Positions 24,501-35,800 of a DNA stretch of 64,000 nt are shown in pieces. Position 1 is the first letter of the stretch. Every line of letters starts with the position of its first letter. Under the pieces are notes generated by a model that was given only the letters and a program-made list of their open reading frames with translations, searched no databases and was not told the DNA's origin. The DNA comes from Xiphophorus maculatus. Lineage: Eukaryota; Chordata; Actinopteri; Cyprinodontiformes; Poeciliidae. Both the position numbers and the translations under genes were made by a program. Location of the stretch: assembly GCF_002775205.1 (NCBI RefSeq), contig NC_036458.1, positions 2,820,560 through 2,884,559 of the forward strand. Reading direction: 5' to 3'.

Positions 24501-26244
24501 ATTACTTTTACACCAATATTAAGGAATTATTGACTTAAAACAAGCTGCTGTATCTTGGTGAAAAGTTACTTGTAAGTTTATTTTTCTCTACTTTCAAGTG
24601 TAATATATATTTGCAATAGAAAAATACTTGGTAAGATTTGGTATTTTTGCAGATATTAAAATTGTCAGACGATTTTTTAAAACCTGAGACCCCCCAACAT
24701 GAGGATGAAAAGTATCATAGGTTTGGTCGTCGAGCCACATTACACGCCAACCAGTTTCACTCATCAACACTGAAAAAATGTTTCTGTGAACCAGGTTTAA
24801 AAGAAAAAAGAAGATTAATTTGTTCCACATTATTTTATTCTTCATGATTGTCTTGGGTAAACAGAGTGTCTTCAGTCAGAGGCTTCTTCCAATGCGCTGT
24901 AATACAGACTGCTATAAGAGATCTATTGTGCCAACAATCATCACTATCTATTAACTATTCAAGGAATTTGAATTAATATGTTACAGCAACATTTAGTTTT
25001 CCTTTGGGATAAATAAAGTATTTTTGAACTGAATGTGAATTTGAATTAGTTTTGCTCAAACTATAATTCTGATTTCAGAATTGTTCAAATTGAATTTATA
25101 GTTTGAGCAAAACTAATAAGATTAGTTGTAAGAAGTTAGTCATTTTTAAAAGTTGGTTCAAATAAGCTTTTTTTCAGTTCAAATTTTAGATGGGAAATCT
25201 TGTTTACTCTTCAGAAGAGTAAACAAAAATGGCCGCCTGGGAAGAAGCAATGCTGAAAGTTTTCAGACTATTTAACAGAAAAAAATCTTATGTTCTGACA
25301 TCATTCCAAGTTAAAATGCTCTTCCAATAATCGGGAGTACTTAAAACTACAGTAACTTTTTTTTTTTTTTTTTACATATTTGTTGAAACTGACATCATAT
25401 TCTGACAGATAATCTGTGAAAAAAATGATTTCCTCTGCCTTCTCTCAGTGCTAACTGAGAAATACGCCACTCGTTCTGAAACAACCAATCAGAACCAGGA
25501 GGAGGGTCTTAACGCTGTCAATCATGCTTATGTACATGCTCCTCAAACCACCCCCCTGTCTCTCTACGACACTACAGCTAGCACAGCCTGTCATGAATAC
25601 TAAGGCTAGTTAACTGTAACTGTAAGTTGTTTCTCTGCCATTAGCACAGTTAGCAGTGCATACATGAGCATAATTGCTAGCGCTAAGACCTTCCTCCTGG
25701 CTCTGATTGGTTGTTTTTGATTGGGATTATTGTATTTGTGCAGATTGCTAAAATAGCTCAGTGAAGAGGTAGAGGAGCACGATTTTTTTCAGATTATCTG
25801 CCTCATAGCATTCTGTCACAACAGACATTTTCAAAATAAAAGTTAATACTGCATCTTTAAGATTGTCGGATGAAAATCGGCATAAAAATCTTGCATCAAT
25901 CATTACTGTCTCTCTGTGAACCTGTCACCTGAGAAACTTACCACCTGAGCTTGCAGGCCAATCAGGACGTCCCAGAGATCTTTACTGACACCTCAACCCT
26001 CCAGTTGGCGCCTTACGGAAATTATTATCAGAGTCTGGAAGCTGACGAGTCGCTGCGGAGAACCTACGAACTGCTGGCGTGCTTCAAAAAGGACATGCAC
26101 AAGGTAAACAAAGGGTTAAAGGAAGCCGCCGTGATTTAACAATGACACATTGATGACAGCAACAAATGATTGTTGTTTCAGGTGGAGACTTACCTGACCG
26201 TGGCAAAGTGTCGACTCTCTCCAGAGGCCAACTGCACTCTGTAG
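21566..26244 (+). CDS. gh1: Growth hormone (somatotropin) precursor
   Basis: This is a secreted pituitary hormone of the prolactin/GH cytokine family that acts through the GH receptor. Exons: 21566-21575, 21672-21805, 22623-22739, 24120-24263, 25957-26103, 26182-26244; they join to 615 nt, 204 codons plus stop, matching percomorph GH length. The signal peptide ([17 protein letters not shown]) leads to a mature start [11 protein letters not shown]. Hallmarks are the four-helix text [35 protein letters not shown] and [18 protein letters not shown]. The four mature cysteines (DFCNS, LLACF, AKCRL, EANCTL) form the two family disulfides, and a C-terminal NCT is a possible glycosylation site. Six coding exons fit advanced teleosts. 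The exon 3 donor is GTCAGT. No defect is seen. Confidence 0.97.
21858..22558. mobile_element. Palindromic MITE copy A, split by a second element (gh1 intron 2)
   Basis: Left end CACTGCAAAAACACAAAATCTTA and right end CTTGGTAAGATTTTGTGTTTTTGCAGTG are inverted repeats. The middle shows the family's inner palindrome (TTCACTTATAACAAGACA / CATGTTATAAGTGAA). The copy is interrupted at 22164-22512 by another element. Related copies lie at 24275-24653, 35609-36184, 51039-51416 and 63660-63806. It fills most of gh1 intron 2 and is non-coding. Confidence 0.75.
22164..22512. mobile_element. MITE nested inside copy A (GGGTAACACTTTATT..AATAAAGTGTTAC ends)
   Basis: The insert begins GGGTAACACTTTATTTGAAGG and ends ACAAATAAAGTGTTACT, its inverse. 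The interior carries the repeated text 'TGTCATAAACATGACATAACAC' and TTTAATAAA-rich stretches typical of an abundant teleost element. Its position splits the host palindrome, so it arrived later. Confidence 0.7.
22582..22622 (+). repeat. TGTGTACTTC tandem repeat at the gh1 exon 3 acceptor
   Basis: Three to four copies of TGTGTACTTC run up to TGTGTACCAG|GAGAG, so the last, altered repeat unit supplies the splice acceptor of exon 3 (exon starts at 22623). Confidence 0.7.
22740..23660. repeat. Minisatellite in gh1 intron 3 (TACTACACAGTA-type unit)
   Basis: About 0.9 kb of degenerate repeats built from AGTACTACACAGTACTACAGAGTACTACAC, starting just past the exon 3 donor. Units drift but keep TACTACA and CAGAGTA words to the end. 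Bases 23660-23995 then contain GGCCCAC../..GTTTGGACACCCTG text resembling hAT-element ends. Confidence 0.8.
24275..24653. mobile_element. Palindromic MITE copy B (gh1 intron 4)
   Basis: It starts CACTGCGAAAACACAAAAATA, 12 bp after the exon 4 donor, and ends CTTGGTAAGATTTGGTATTTTTGCAG. The inner arms CACTTATAACATGG and TCTTGTTATAAGTGAA give the family palindrome. It is non-coding. Confidence 0.75.
24940..25045 (+). repeat. Truncated LINE 3' tail (TTTGGGATAAATAAAGTATTTTTGAA)
   Basis: The phrase CAAGGAATTTGAATTAATATG..CCTTTGGGATAAATAAAGTATTTTTGAACTGAA recurs in close form at 36395-36475 and 50900-50975. All three stop at the same point, as expected of independent 5'-truncated insertions of one retroelement family. 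Confidence 0.55.
25045..25117. other. Perfect 22-bp stem hairpin in gh1 intron 4
   Basis: Bases 25045-25066 (ATTAGTTTTGCTCAAACTAT..) are the exact reverse complement of 25096-25117, separated by a 29-base loop that itself holds ATTCTGA/TCAGAAT. Stem and loop sizes are in the range of a small-RNA precursor, but a short inverted-repeat element is just as likely. No known miRNA is recognised. Confidence 0.5.
25405..25805. mobile_element. Non-autonomous element with CAGATAATCTG terminal inverted repeats
   Basis: CAGATAATCTGTGAAAAAAATGATTTCCTC near 25409 is mirrored by GAGCACGATTTTTTTCAGATTATCTG ending near 25801. The interior includes AACCAATCAGAACCAGGAGG and repeated GCTAGC words with no coding capacity. 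It lies in gh1 intron 4. Confidence 0.55.
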
Positions 26245-26368
26245 CCACGCCCTCCCGGACTAAGCCCCGCCCCTTGCAGTAGTGGTGTGTCGTTCCAGCT
26301 GAAATTCTGACGTTGCTGTGATGGAAGCTGCCAACAGGAAGTGATGTCACAGCAGTCGTACTATGTAA

Positions 26369-26374
26369 AATAAA
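26369..26374 (+). terminator. gh1: gh1 polyadenylation signal (AATAAA)
   Basis: AATAAA lies 125 bp past the gh1 stop codon and is followed by the GTGTTGTCTGTGTTG GU-rich stretch expected of a cleavage site. It implies a short 3' UTR of about 150 bases. Confidence 0.8.
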
Positions 26375-28520
26375 GTGTTGTCTGTGTTGCATTTATCTCC
26401 TGTTGTTTTCTCTGACTGTTAAAGGACGATCCAGATGAAAAACTGCAAAAACTTTCCACAGATCACCTGAAGCAGAACGCTCCTTCTCTGGTTTTAACAG
26501 AACTTACTATTCAAGACCTGATTAATTATCATCATCTGGTTTATTACCTGCAAAATTCACAGTTGAAAGAGCCATTTCTGCCCTTTATTCAGCTACATAC
26601 TGTACCTCTGCTAATAATGCATAAAAATATATGAAAAAAAAGCCATCAGAATTTTTCTGTTTTTTAATAACAAGTGCGTCTATAAGAGTTGTTAGGTTGG
26701 ACAGTGCAATAGCACTCAATAGTAGCACTACTTCAACATATTTTTATTTAAGTAAAAGTAGAAAGCATCCGTCCAAGAAATTACTCAAGTAAGAGTAAAA
26801 AAGTATCAAATTAATTATTTAATATTTAAAAATTACATCATCAGATGGACCAAAATATAAAGGTTAGTGGAAATTTTGGTATTTTAAGGACAAAAATAAA
26901 AATAATTCATATAAGCAACAAAAAGAACGTTTTTCCAAATCAGTTTCTGTCAATAAAAACTTGTGAAACTTTAACAAAAACTGCAGGTGTGTGTCTGTGT
27001 CTGGTGATTTTTCTGTCTAAATCACGTTTGTTTTTCATTCAGAAGGTAGAAAATCCAGATATTTTATTGAAGTAAGAGTAGAAATACTTCATCATAATGT
27101 TACTCAAGTAAAAGTAAGACCTAGAGTGTAGTAAACATACTTCTAAAAAAGTTACTCAAGTTATTGCAACTGAGTAAATATGACTACTTACCACCCAACT
27201 CTGAATATAAGTACAGCAGGAAATACAAATCATGACATGAACTCCGTCTGTACAAGCCGTCATTCGATCCAGGATCATTCTGTTCTGAAGAGTCATGAAC
27301 CTCAAAGCAGCTAACTCCGGTTTAACGTCCTGAGAGCAGCAGCAGCATCAGGATTCAACGCCGTAATTTAAGATTTCAGCACGCAGCTAAACTTCCCCCG
27401 TTCCTGTACTGATGAAAGGAAGGATAAAATAACATCTCTGCTGTTGGTCCAGAACTTTCTATCTTCTGGAATGTTAGAGCTTCGTGTTGGTCTGCTGCTG
27501 ATGTTTGGCCCAGATTTAAGGAAATATTCCACCACCACACGTCCACCTGGGACAGGGTGTCCAAGTAGGTCTGGCACCTGGAGCAGCGCACATAAGACAA
27601 GTTTAGTCCAGATAGAGATGCTGAAAATGCTAGATAACTTTTTGAAAAAATTACTGCTTGCAAGTTTTTGATATTATTTTTTATTTTTTGGGGGGGGGGG
27701 GGGGGTGCAAAGACAGCATTCTTGCAATAAAATTGATGGATACATTTTCTAATATGTGATGTTTATATTTGTAGAATAAAAATTCTTTATTGTATTTTCT
27801 TTAAAATGTATTTATGTGTACTTTATGTTAGTATGCTGTGAGCTTTGGAAATCTAAGTAAAACGTTTGTGTGGGCACACAATTTTGCCCTATAATGCTGA
27901 TTTTGAATATGTACTAAATTTCCAACCTTACTTATTAGAGTATTTTACTCTAATAAGTACATAAATACATAAATAAATAAATGAAACAAAATATTACTTT
28001 AGAGTAATTTTTAGTGGAAATTTGTTGCAATTATTCCATCAAAAAACAAAAAAAAAATTCAAAACTGCATTTGCTATAATATCTGTATTTTAAAACAAAG
28101 TTGCTTTTTTTGTTACCTTAATTGAAATGCTGTATAACTTCAGTTTTGAAACCAATTCGTTTGTATTTGACCTTTTGAGATCGAATTTTGAAGTAAAAAT
28201 ATGCATGCATAAAGCATTTGTTGGCCATTTTATTTAAGTTGCTAGTTCCACATGAAAGCTAGAGTTTTTTAAAATTTACTTTTAATTCTCAGTGCAGTTG
28301 ATTATTTCTTAATTTCTACTAAAGTAAAATGAAACACTCTCTCCACACGCTGTTTTAGCTTACGTTTGATTTTGTTCGCGTTTTAATTTCGTTTTTTATC
28401 GCCTTAAGTATTCTGTATATTTTTCTAAATCTAAAACCTAAATCTAAAATTATTAATATGAATAATTATTAATAAAAACATTGCATCCAGAAAAAAAAAC
28501 AGTACGAAAGCAGAGAACTT
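26375..28520. other. gh1-cdc27 intergenic DNA with repeats
   Basis: Copy 2 of the 'ACTCAAGTAAAAGTA' MITE-like family spans about 26735-27210. A pure run of 16 G lies at 27690-27705. From 27720 to 28500 the DNA is AT-rich with no gene signal. Open frames around 27368-27671 occur on both strands and have no recognisable domain. Confidence 0.5.
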
Positions 28521-28559
28521 AAAAAATCGTGAGTAAACAAACAGACAAAAAATACACCA

Positions 28560-28765
28560 GGGGGCGACAACACAGATTTATTATCACATTACCTAATTTG
28601 TCCAGCAGACGGCGCAATCAACTGCTTCGGGTCTCTTCGGCATTCTTCGGCTGTGTTCGGCAGGTAACGGTCGGTACATTCAAATGTTCGGCCGGAGCTC
28701 CTCCAGAGAGTGAAGTGAAGAAAGAAACGGACGAACGGAGCCGATAGACGGCGTGCGGAAGCGGA
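28560..28765 (+). promoter_or_regulatory. cdc27: cdc27 promoter / 5' UTR (CpG-rich)
   Basis: Composition switches from AT-rich to CpG-rich at about 28560, with GACGGCGC, TTCGGC and GCCGGAGC words and no TATA box, running into the cdc27 start codon. This fits a housekeeping CpG promoter. The transcription start is not resolved. Confidence 0.55.
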
Positions 28766-31700
28766 ATGACGGTGCTGCAGGAACCTGTCCAGGTAGGAAC
28801 ACCGTGTTCTAGTGCTGTCATGACCCGGGAGGGCAGAGTTCTGGAGCCGGCCTGAGCGGCTGGTTTAGTCCGCGCTCGGTGAGCTTCTCCCCGCACCAGG
28901 CCGCAGCTCGGCCCGTAGCTTTCCTGGTTGTTTCACCTGTTTATGTCCACATACTTCGGCTTCCTCAACCGTCAGTCTGGGGTTAACCCCGAACTGATCC
29001 TGTTACTATCTGCTCTGTGTTAACTGACCCAGAGGGCAGAGCCAGACTTCTTTAAAAAATGTCTAATTTAGGATGTTCTTTGCGGCCAGGAAAAGAATCC
29101 GTGTACTGGAGAGGATCTTCTGACCTTTCCTGACATGGATGGTTTATTATCTTTACTGGGGACAGTTTACAGTTTTTGAGTGCTCTTTTTTAATATCAAG
29201 AAATGTTCTGAACATATTGGTGTTGTGAAGAATCAGGCTGGTTGAGATTCTGTACTGGAAGCCTCTGACTCAAAAACCTGTTTTAAAGTCCAGATTTAGA
29301 CCAATCTCAGATGGTTTGGTTAACTGTGTGTTAGCCGAACCCTTCAGCAGACCCGGTGTCTTTTATATACTGAGATGTAATATTATTATTTTTCTATTTA
29401 TGAGCATAATTTACATAGTCCACTATATTTTAAACAGAGTTCTGTAAATCAGCCTACTTAGCCCTGCAGAGCTAACTGTTAGCTTACTACTACCGGGTGT
29501 TAGCCTTCTCTAGCCGGCTTCAGGTTGCAGGATTGAGTCGGTAACGCTGTAAAGGCCCGGTTCTGTTCTTCTGGGACAGTCCCTCCTGTTCCTTGGGTCT
29601 ATTCTGAGCCCAGATCCTGTGCACGAAACCGAATTAGCCCGCAGCTGGTTAGCTGCAGCGGCTAACATCAGCTAGCTGAAACTGTTAACGCTTACCTGGA
29701 CAGGTGTGCTGGTGACAGAGCAGTCATTCATGTGCCTGATGTTTGCTGTTGGACAGATTAAATTGAATAGCTTGATTATTAAACAAGTTCGCTCGGAAGA
29801 AACGACAAGAAATCGGTGAAACAGTCAATGTCTTGTGTTTACCTACAGTATGGTCAAGGTCCGGAGAACCCCCTGTGGGAGGGCGGGTTGTGGTAAACAC
29901 AAACAGAACCATGTTCTGGTTGTTGTTCTCTGCAGTGTGTGGGTGTCCCAGTTTCCTGTGGGACTGGAGTAAAGCAGTGGGGTAACTGGGCTGACTGGGA
30001 TTGATTAGCACAGAATCACCTCTGTTTGGACTGAACCCACCAGGAGGGGAGACTTTCTTGGTCAACCAGAACCTGTTAAAATGGTTAAATCTGGTTCTAG
30101 ATCTAGAACCCAGGAACATGACGATCCAGTCCCAGTTTGCTCCCACTGTGATCAAACTACAGGTGATTTTCCTGTTAGTAAATCCGACTGGAACAGGGAT
30201 GTCCTAACGTCTTGTCACACGGGTCAAAATTCAAAAGTACTTGCGGGGCAAAAAATGTAAAAGAATAAATAAATAAATTATAATAGAAAGATTAAAATAT
30301 AATTAAGCAATTAAATGTGTCTGTTTTTGTTGTCCGTTTGTAGAAGAGTAATGTTATTCTTTGTAGATCCAAAACTTTAAAACGATTTTTCACATTTTCT
30401 GCATTAGAAGAAATGTCATTTAGTTTTCAAATTCTTTTGGGCTTGATTGAACAAAATATTTGTGTCACTTTCTTTCAAAAACTTGTTATATTTAAACAAG
30501 TTAAGCAAATTAAATAATAGGTGATTTAGGGACAGCCAAGTCAGCTCAGTCGACAAAACCGTGGTTCTGGTTGTTATGCTTGGTTATAAAAAGAAACATA
30601 CTTGACATTTTGTGTTGTAAAAAATTATCTTGGTAATAATTTTACTCTGATAAAAAAAAATTACATTTAAAAATTGAAGTTGGAGGCCACACAAAATAAC
30701 TCCAAGGGCCAGAAATGGCCCACAGGCCGCATGCTGGACAACCCTGGAATAGAAGGTTCTGCTGTTCTCAGGATGAACTGTCCGGTCCAGTAATTATCTG
30801 GTTCTGGTTCTGGTGACTCGTATCGCTCCTTTTACAACCTCATACTGAGTGAAATATTTCAACCTTTTGTTTCTTATTACTTTCATTGTAGCTTCGTCTC
30901 AGTAAATTAGAATATCACATCAAATTGATAAAAAAATATTTTTAATACTTTTTTCATGTCCATTCTCTGTGTTTATTCTCAAAACAGGAATTACTGGAAC
31001 AATTATTGTTCAGTAAAATATGTTACTGTGACAGGCTTAGTCTAAAATGTTCTGGTGAACGTTGATTTGACTGTGGACTTCAGAAAACCCAGTGGACCAG
31101 AACCGGCTGCTGCCATGGCGACCCAGATGATTTCTGACTGAGGAAACTTCTGGACTTCCAGAATCATTAATTCTGGTTCTCTTCACTTTTTCTCCAGACT
31201 CTAGGAAGAGTGGAGCGGTTCTAGACCCTGCAGATACTGGAACGTTGGTCTAAAAATGAAAAGCAAACACTGAGCGACAGTCAGTCCAGTTTCAGGAGTT
31301 CTGGTTCTGGAATGGTTTGATACGAGGAATGTAACTTTCGTAGCCCAGGTGTGGGATTTGTCTGAATTCAGAGGATCTTGATTTCCTGAGGTTGTCCCTG
31401 TTCCTGGTGGACTTTGTCCTTCCACTCAACTTTTTATGAATAGCTGGGTCACAGCATTCAGTGTCTGTCCAGTCAGCAGCTTTCCCCTTGACAGCATTGG
31501 TCTATAACATGAACAAAACATTTGTACATTAAAAAAGCTTTTTATATTAATAATCCAGAGGCGCTACCAAGTTTAGTGTGAGTTCTCCTCTGTTTTCTCT
31601 CTGTATTATCAGATAGTTAATTGCTTAGATCATGGCATTTATGTTCATAATGTTCTGCATTAACAATTAAAAATGTCGTCCAGCAGCTGTTGCTGTGTCC

Positions 31701-32812
31701 AGTTTGGTGATCCGTTCAGATCTTAAATTAATTTTTTGGGGGTTTTTTTTGAGACTGGGAATAAGATTTATAAAAATTGGGTTTAAAACCTCCAAAAACG
31801 TGTAGTGTGTCCTCAAAGGTTTACTCAATGGTCCTTTTTAGAAAATTCTTACCTCTTTGTCTTGCATGTTACTGAGCCAAAGTCAGCTTTCCACTCGGGA
31901 GGACAATAAAGACTTATTCTGTTCTATCTGATGGTTCTGGTTCTGTCTGTGTTCAGGCTGCGGTGTGGCAGGCTCTCAACCACTATGCCTACCTGGATGC
32001 TGTTTTCCTTGCAGAGAGACTCTACGCAGAAGGTAAAACCCGTCTATCTGTCTGTCTGTCTGTTTAGTGTTCTATAGGTATTCCAACCTGATATTGATAT
32101 TGGAAATTGGTCTGATTTCAACCAAAAAACGAATATCGGATTATATCAACCTGCATCTAAAAACTCCAATAGAAGCACTCCTCCTACATGTTTGTCTGGT
32201 TAGTTTTTCCTTCTGTCTACCTGTCTCTCTTTGTTTACCTGTCTCCATGGTTACCTGTCTGTCCTCCACAGTGCGTTCAGAGGAGGCCCTCTACCTGTTG
32301 GCTACCTGTTATTATCGCTCTGGGAAACCGTACAAAGCTTACCGACTACTGAAGGCTCACAGCTGCTCCACGCCGCAGGTTCGATTCCTGCTGGCCAAGT
32401 GCTGCGTGGAACTCAGCAAGTAAGAACACACACACACACCTTCACACACACGCCTTCACACACAGTGATGTGTCTTCCTGTCAACCTGTCTGCCTCCCAG
32501 GCTCGCTGAGGGAGAGCAGGTTCTGATTGGTGGAGTCCTGAACAAACAGAAGAGTCAGGATGACATCATCACTGAGTTTGGAGACTCCGCCTCCTTCACG
32601 CTGTCGTTACTGGGCCACATTTACTGGTAAGCAGCCGGTGCTCCCAGCGTCTTACTGGTGTGTGAGGCGTTCCAGCTGCTGACTCCTGTCCTGTTTCTGA
32701 GTAGCAAGACGGATCGCGCTGCTAAGGGTGCCGAGTGCTTCCAGAGGAGTTTAACCCTCAACCCGTTCCTCTGGTCGCCGTTCCAGAACCTCTGTCATCT
32801 AGGTAACACACA

Positions 32813-32879
<67 letters not shown>

Positions 32880-35800
32880 TACACGTCATGTGACTGTGTG
32901 ACTTCAGAAAACATTGTGCGTTTTATTCCAGGAGAAAAGCCGGATCCAGATCAGGTTTTCAGGTTGTCGGCTTTGCAGAACTCCTCTTTAGCCCCGCCTC
33001 CTCCTCACATAAGCCCCGCCCAGAACCCGTCTCATCGCCTCGACACTGCACTGATGGAAACGCCGCAGGACACACTGGTACAAGAAAATGCACATTAATT
33101 ACCTGATTAAATGCTCAAATTATATTACGGTCAGGAATTCTGTTTCATACCAAATCTGATTTTAATCCTTTTTTCTTGATTTATTTTCCAAATAAGAAAC
33201 AATGAAAGAAAATATTTATTTCAGTCATCCTTCTTGTGAGTTTTTCGGGCCACGCTGCAAGAATTTTTATTTAATCACGAGAATATAATATATTAGCAGA
33301 AGAAAGACGTAATTTTACCAGAAGAAATATCCTAAAAATCTGTAAAACCTTTATGAAAGTATAACTTCACAAAATGCTCAACATTCCTGATTTACACTTT
33401 TTATATTTCATGTTAGAATTCTCAGAAAATTACTATATTATTCTGCTGATATTATGTCCAAATACATAAAAGGTGTAAAACACCCTCGTCAAACAAGATG
33501 GCCGCCCTGCGTGTGGTGACATCACTCTGAGCTATGAAACCGGAAGAGTGCATTGGTGACAACATAAAAAAATTAAATCTTAAAAAAAATTTAGATTAAT
33601 CAATAACATCGATTTATTTTTCATACTATGTAATCTGATCATGTTCCAGTAATCAGATTACTTTTGTCCCTAAATCTGTCCCCGTCCTCCAGGAGTTGAA
33701 TCGTCTGAATCTGGAGTCGTCAAACGGGAAGCTGACGTCTGATTTGTCGATTTCATACATTGACTCCTCCCTCATCTCCCCGGAAACTGGCTCGCTATTG
33801 GGCAACACGGTTTCCATGGCATCAGCTGGCACTCTGCTGAGTAAACAGAACAAACCCAAGAGTGGGCGGAGCTTACTGGGGGGTCCTGCCGCCCTCAGCC
33901 CCCTGACGCCCAGGTGAGTGTGCCGGAACAGGTTCCACACCTGCTCAGGTTTTAGCTCCTCCCCTTTGCTTTGATTTCTGCTGTCTGCACAGTTTTGGCA
34001 TCCTGCCCCTGGAGCCCAGCCCCGGAGACCCCACGTACCTGCAGAACTATTCGGCTACAATGGAAACGCAAACGACAGCTCCCAGCAAGAAGGTGAGAAC
34101 TCACCTGAGACCAGGCTGTGATTCAGCAGGAAGTGTTTGACCTCACCTGTCTGCCTCCCCGCCAGGCCGTTTCCAGGATCAGTCAGTCCAAGTCCGTTTT
34201 CAGTCAGAGTGGGAACAGCAGAGACGTTCTTCCCATCCCCTTCAACCAATCGCAGACCTCAGCACCTCACACCAGGTAAGTGCAGCAGCCAATTGCATCG
34301 GCATCAGTTTTGGCCCAGAAATTATTACGATAAATGATAGTACTGCATGTTTGAGAAATCCTTTAATTTCCATGGCAACCTGTGCAAAACATCCGGGTGG
34401 ACCTAGCCCCGCCTTTGTGGCATAGCTCCTCCTCAGAGTTGCAGCTTCCAAGCTTCAGAGCTTCACACTCAGTTCCTTCAGACGAGCTACCAGCAATTAG
34501 CAAACACCTGGTGGATCTACTGCGCTCCTTATAGGAGCTGCTGCTTAGAGCAACGCTGGGAAAAACGATGAGGGGTCAGTGAAGGAGCCATGTTGTGATG
34601 ACTTCCTGGAGGCGAAGTTTCAGAAAGATCAGGAGTTTTAAGTAGACAGAGGCCCAATTTCAAGGTGTTAAATTATGAAATCTTATTTTTTAAGTCATAT
34701 TTGATCTATGCAACATTTTTAGAACGACTAGAGGTAATAAAGTTTCTTGATTGTGCTATAAAATCGCTTTTTGTACCTGGAAAACACATAAAACTGCCCC
34801 TTTAAACACCCCATTGATCGTGGACAATCAGTAAGATGGAGACACTATAAAAACAAACAATCATTTAACTGGAAATTATTAACTAATTTTAATTTATCAT
34901 GTGATAAACTGATTTATAGCTTATAGTCGCCTGTCTGTCCCACAGTGGTTCTCCTCAGGTTCTCAGTCCCAGTATGTCTGGTCCTCCTAACGTTCAGCCC
35001 AGAAGAAGCTCCAGACTGTTTACCAGTGCCAGCTCCACTGCCAAGGTACCCGCCTCCCACCCACCGTCCGATTCCCAGTGTTCCCAGTGCAGGGGCTGCA
35101 GAGACCCGGTGAAGTAACGCCGGTTCTGTTTCCGCAGGAGAACAGCAAGAAGCTAAAGATGAAGTTTCCTACGAAGATTCCCAACCGGAAAACCAAATGT
35201 AAATCTGCGAAGACGGCAAACAGCAGCAACCTGAACGAGAGTCTGGACATCCTGAGGCTGGATCCCAGTTTGAACCTGCCAGACGCCAGGATCCCCCAGT
35301 ACCAGAGGGCCGCTGCAGGTACCGCCAGAACAAACAGCTTCCTCTGGGCTGCAGGGTTCACATGGTGCTGGAAATCCTAGAAAATGTTTGGTCTGGAAAG
35401 TGATTCAGATTTAATCTGCACAGTTTTGTGTTAAAGTTTTAAACTTTTAGGAGAAACTTGACCTTGTAGAAAGTCAAGTGATTATTTGTTATGTGTTTAA
35501 GCATTTAATTTGAACACAAAGATAATTTACCTCAACAAAAACTGAGTTGTAAGTTACTGAAATTGGGGATTTTATTTATTAAATTAGTGGGGGACCAATC
35601 AGATGTAAACACTGGGAAAAAAAACAAAACAAAATCTTACCAAGTATTTTTTATTTATTTTTAACTAGTTTCTAGTTACAATTATCTTATTTATCTTGTA
35701 ACACCTAAAATAAGACAAAACTAACTCATAAATAACTTTAAAATTAAATTGATAACTCCTTAATATTGATAAAAAGGTTGTAGTTCCACTTTCAGATTAT

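Noticed and set aside
32658-33098. 146-codon frame with a poly-His/Thr run
   Set aside because: It reads through a (CA)n intron; the true exons of cdc27 end at 32802 and restart at 32932.
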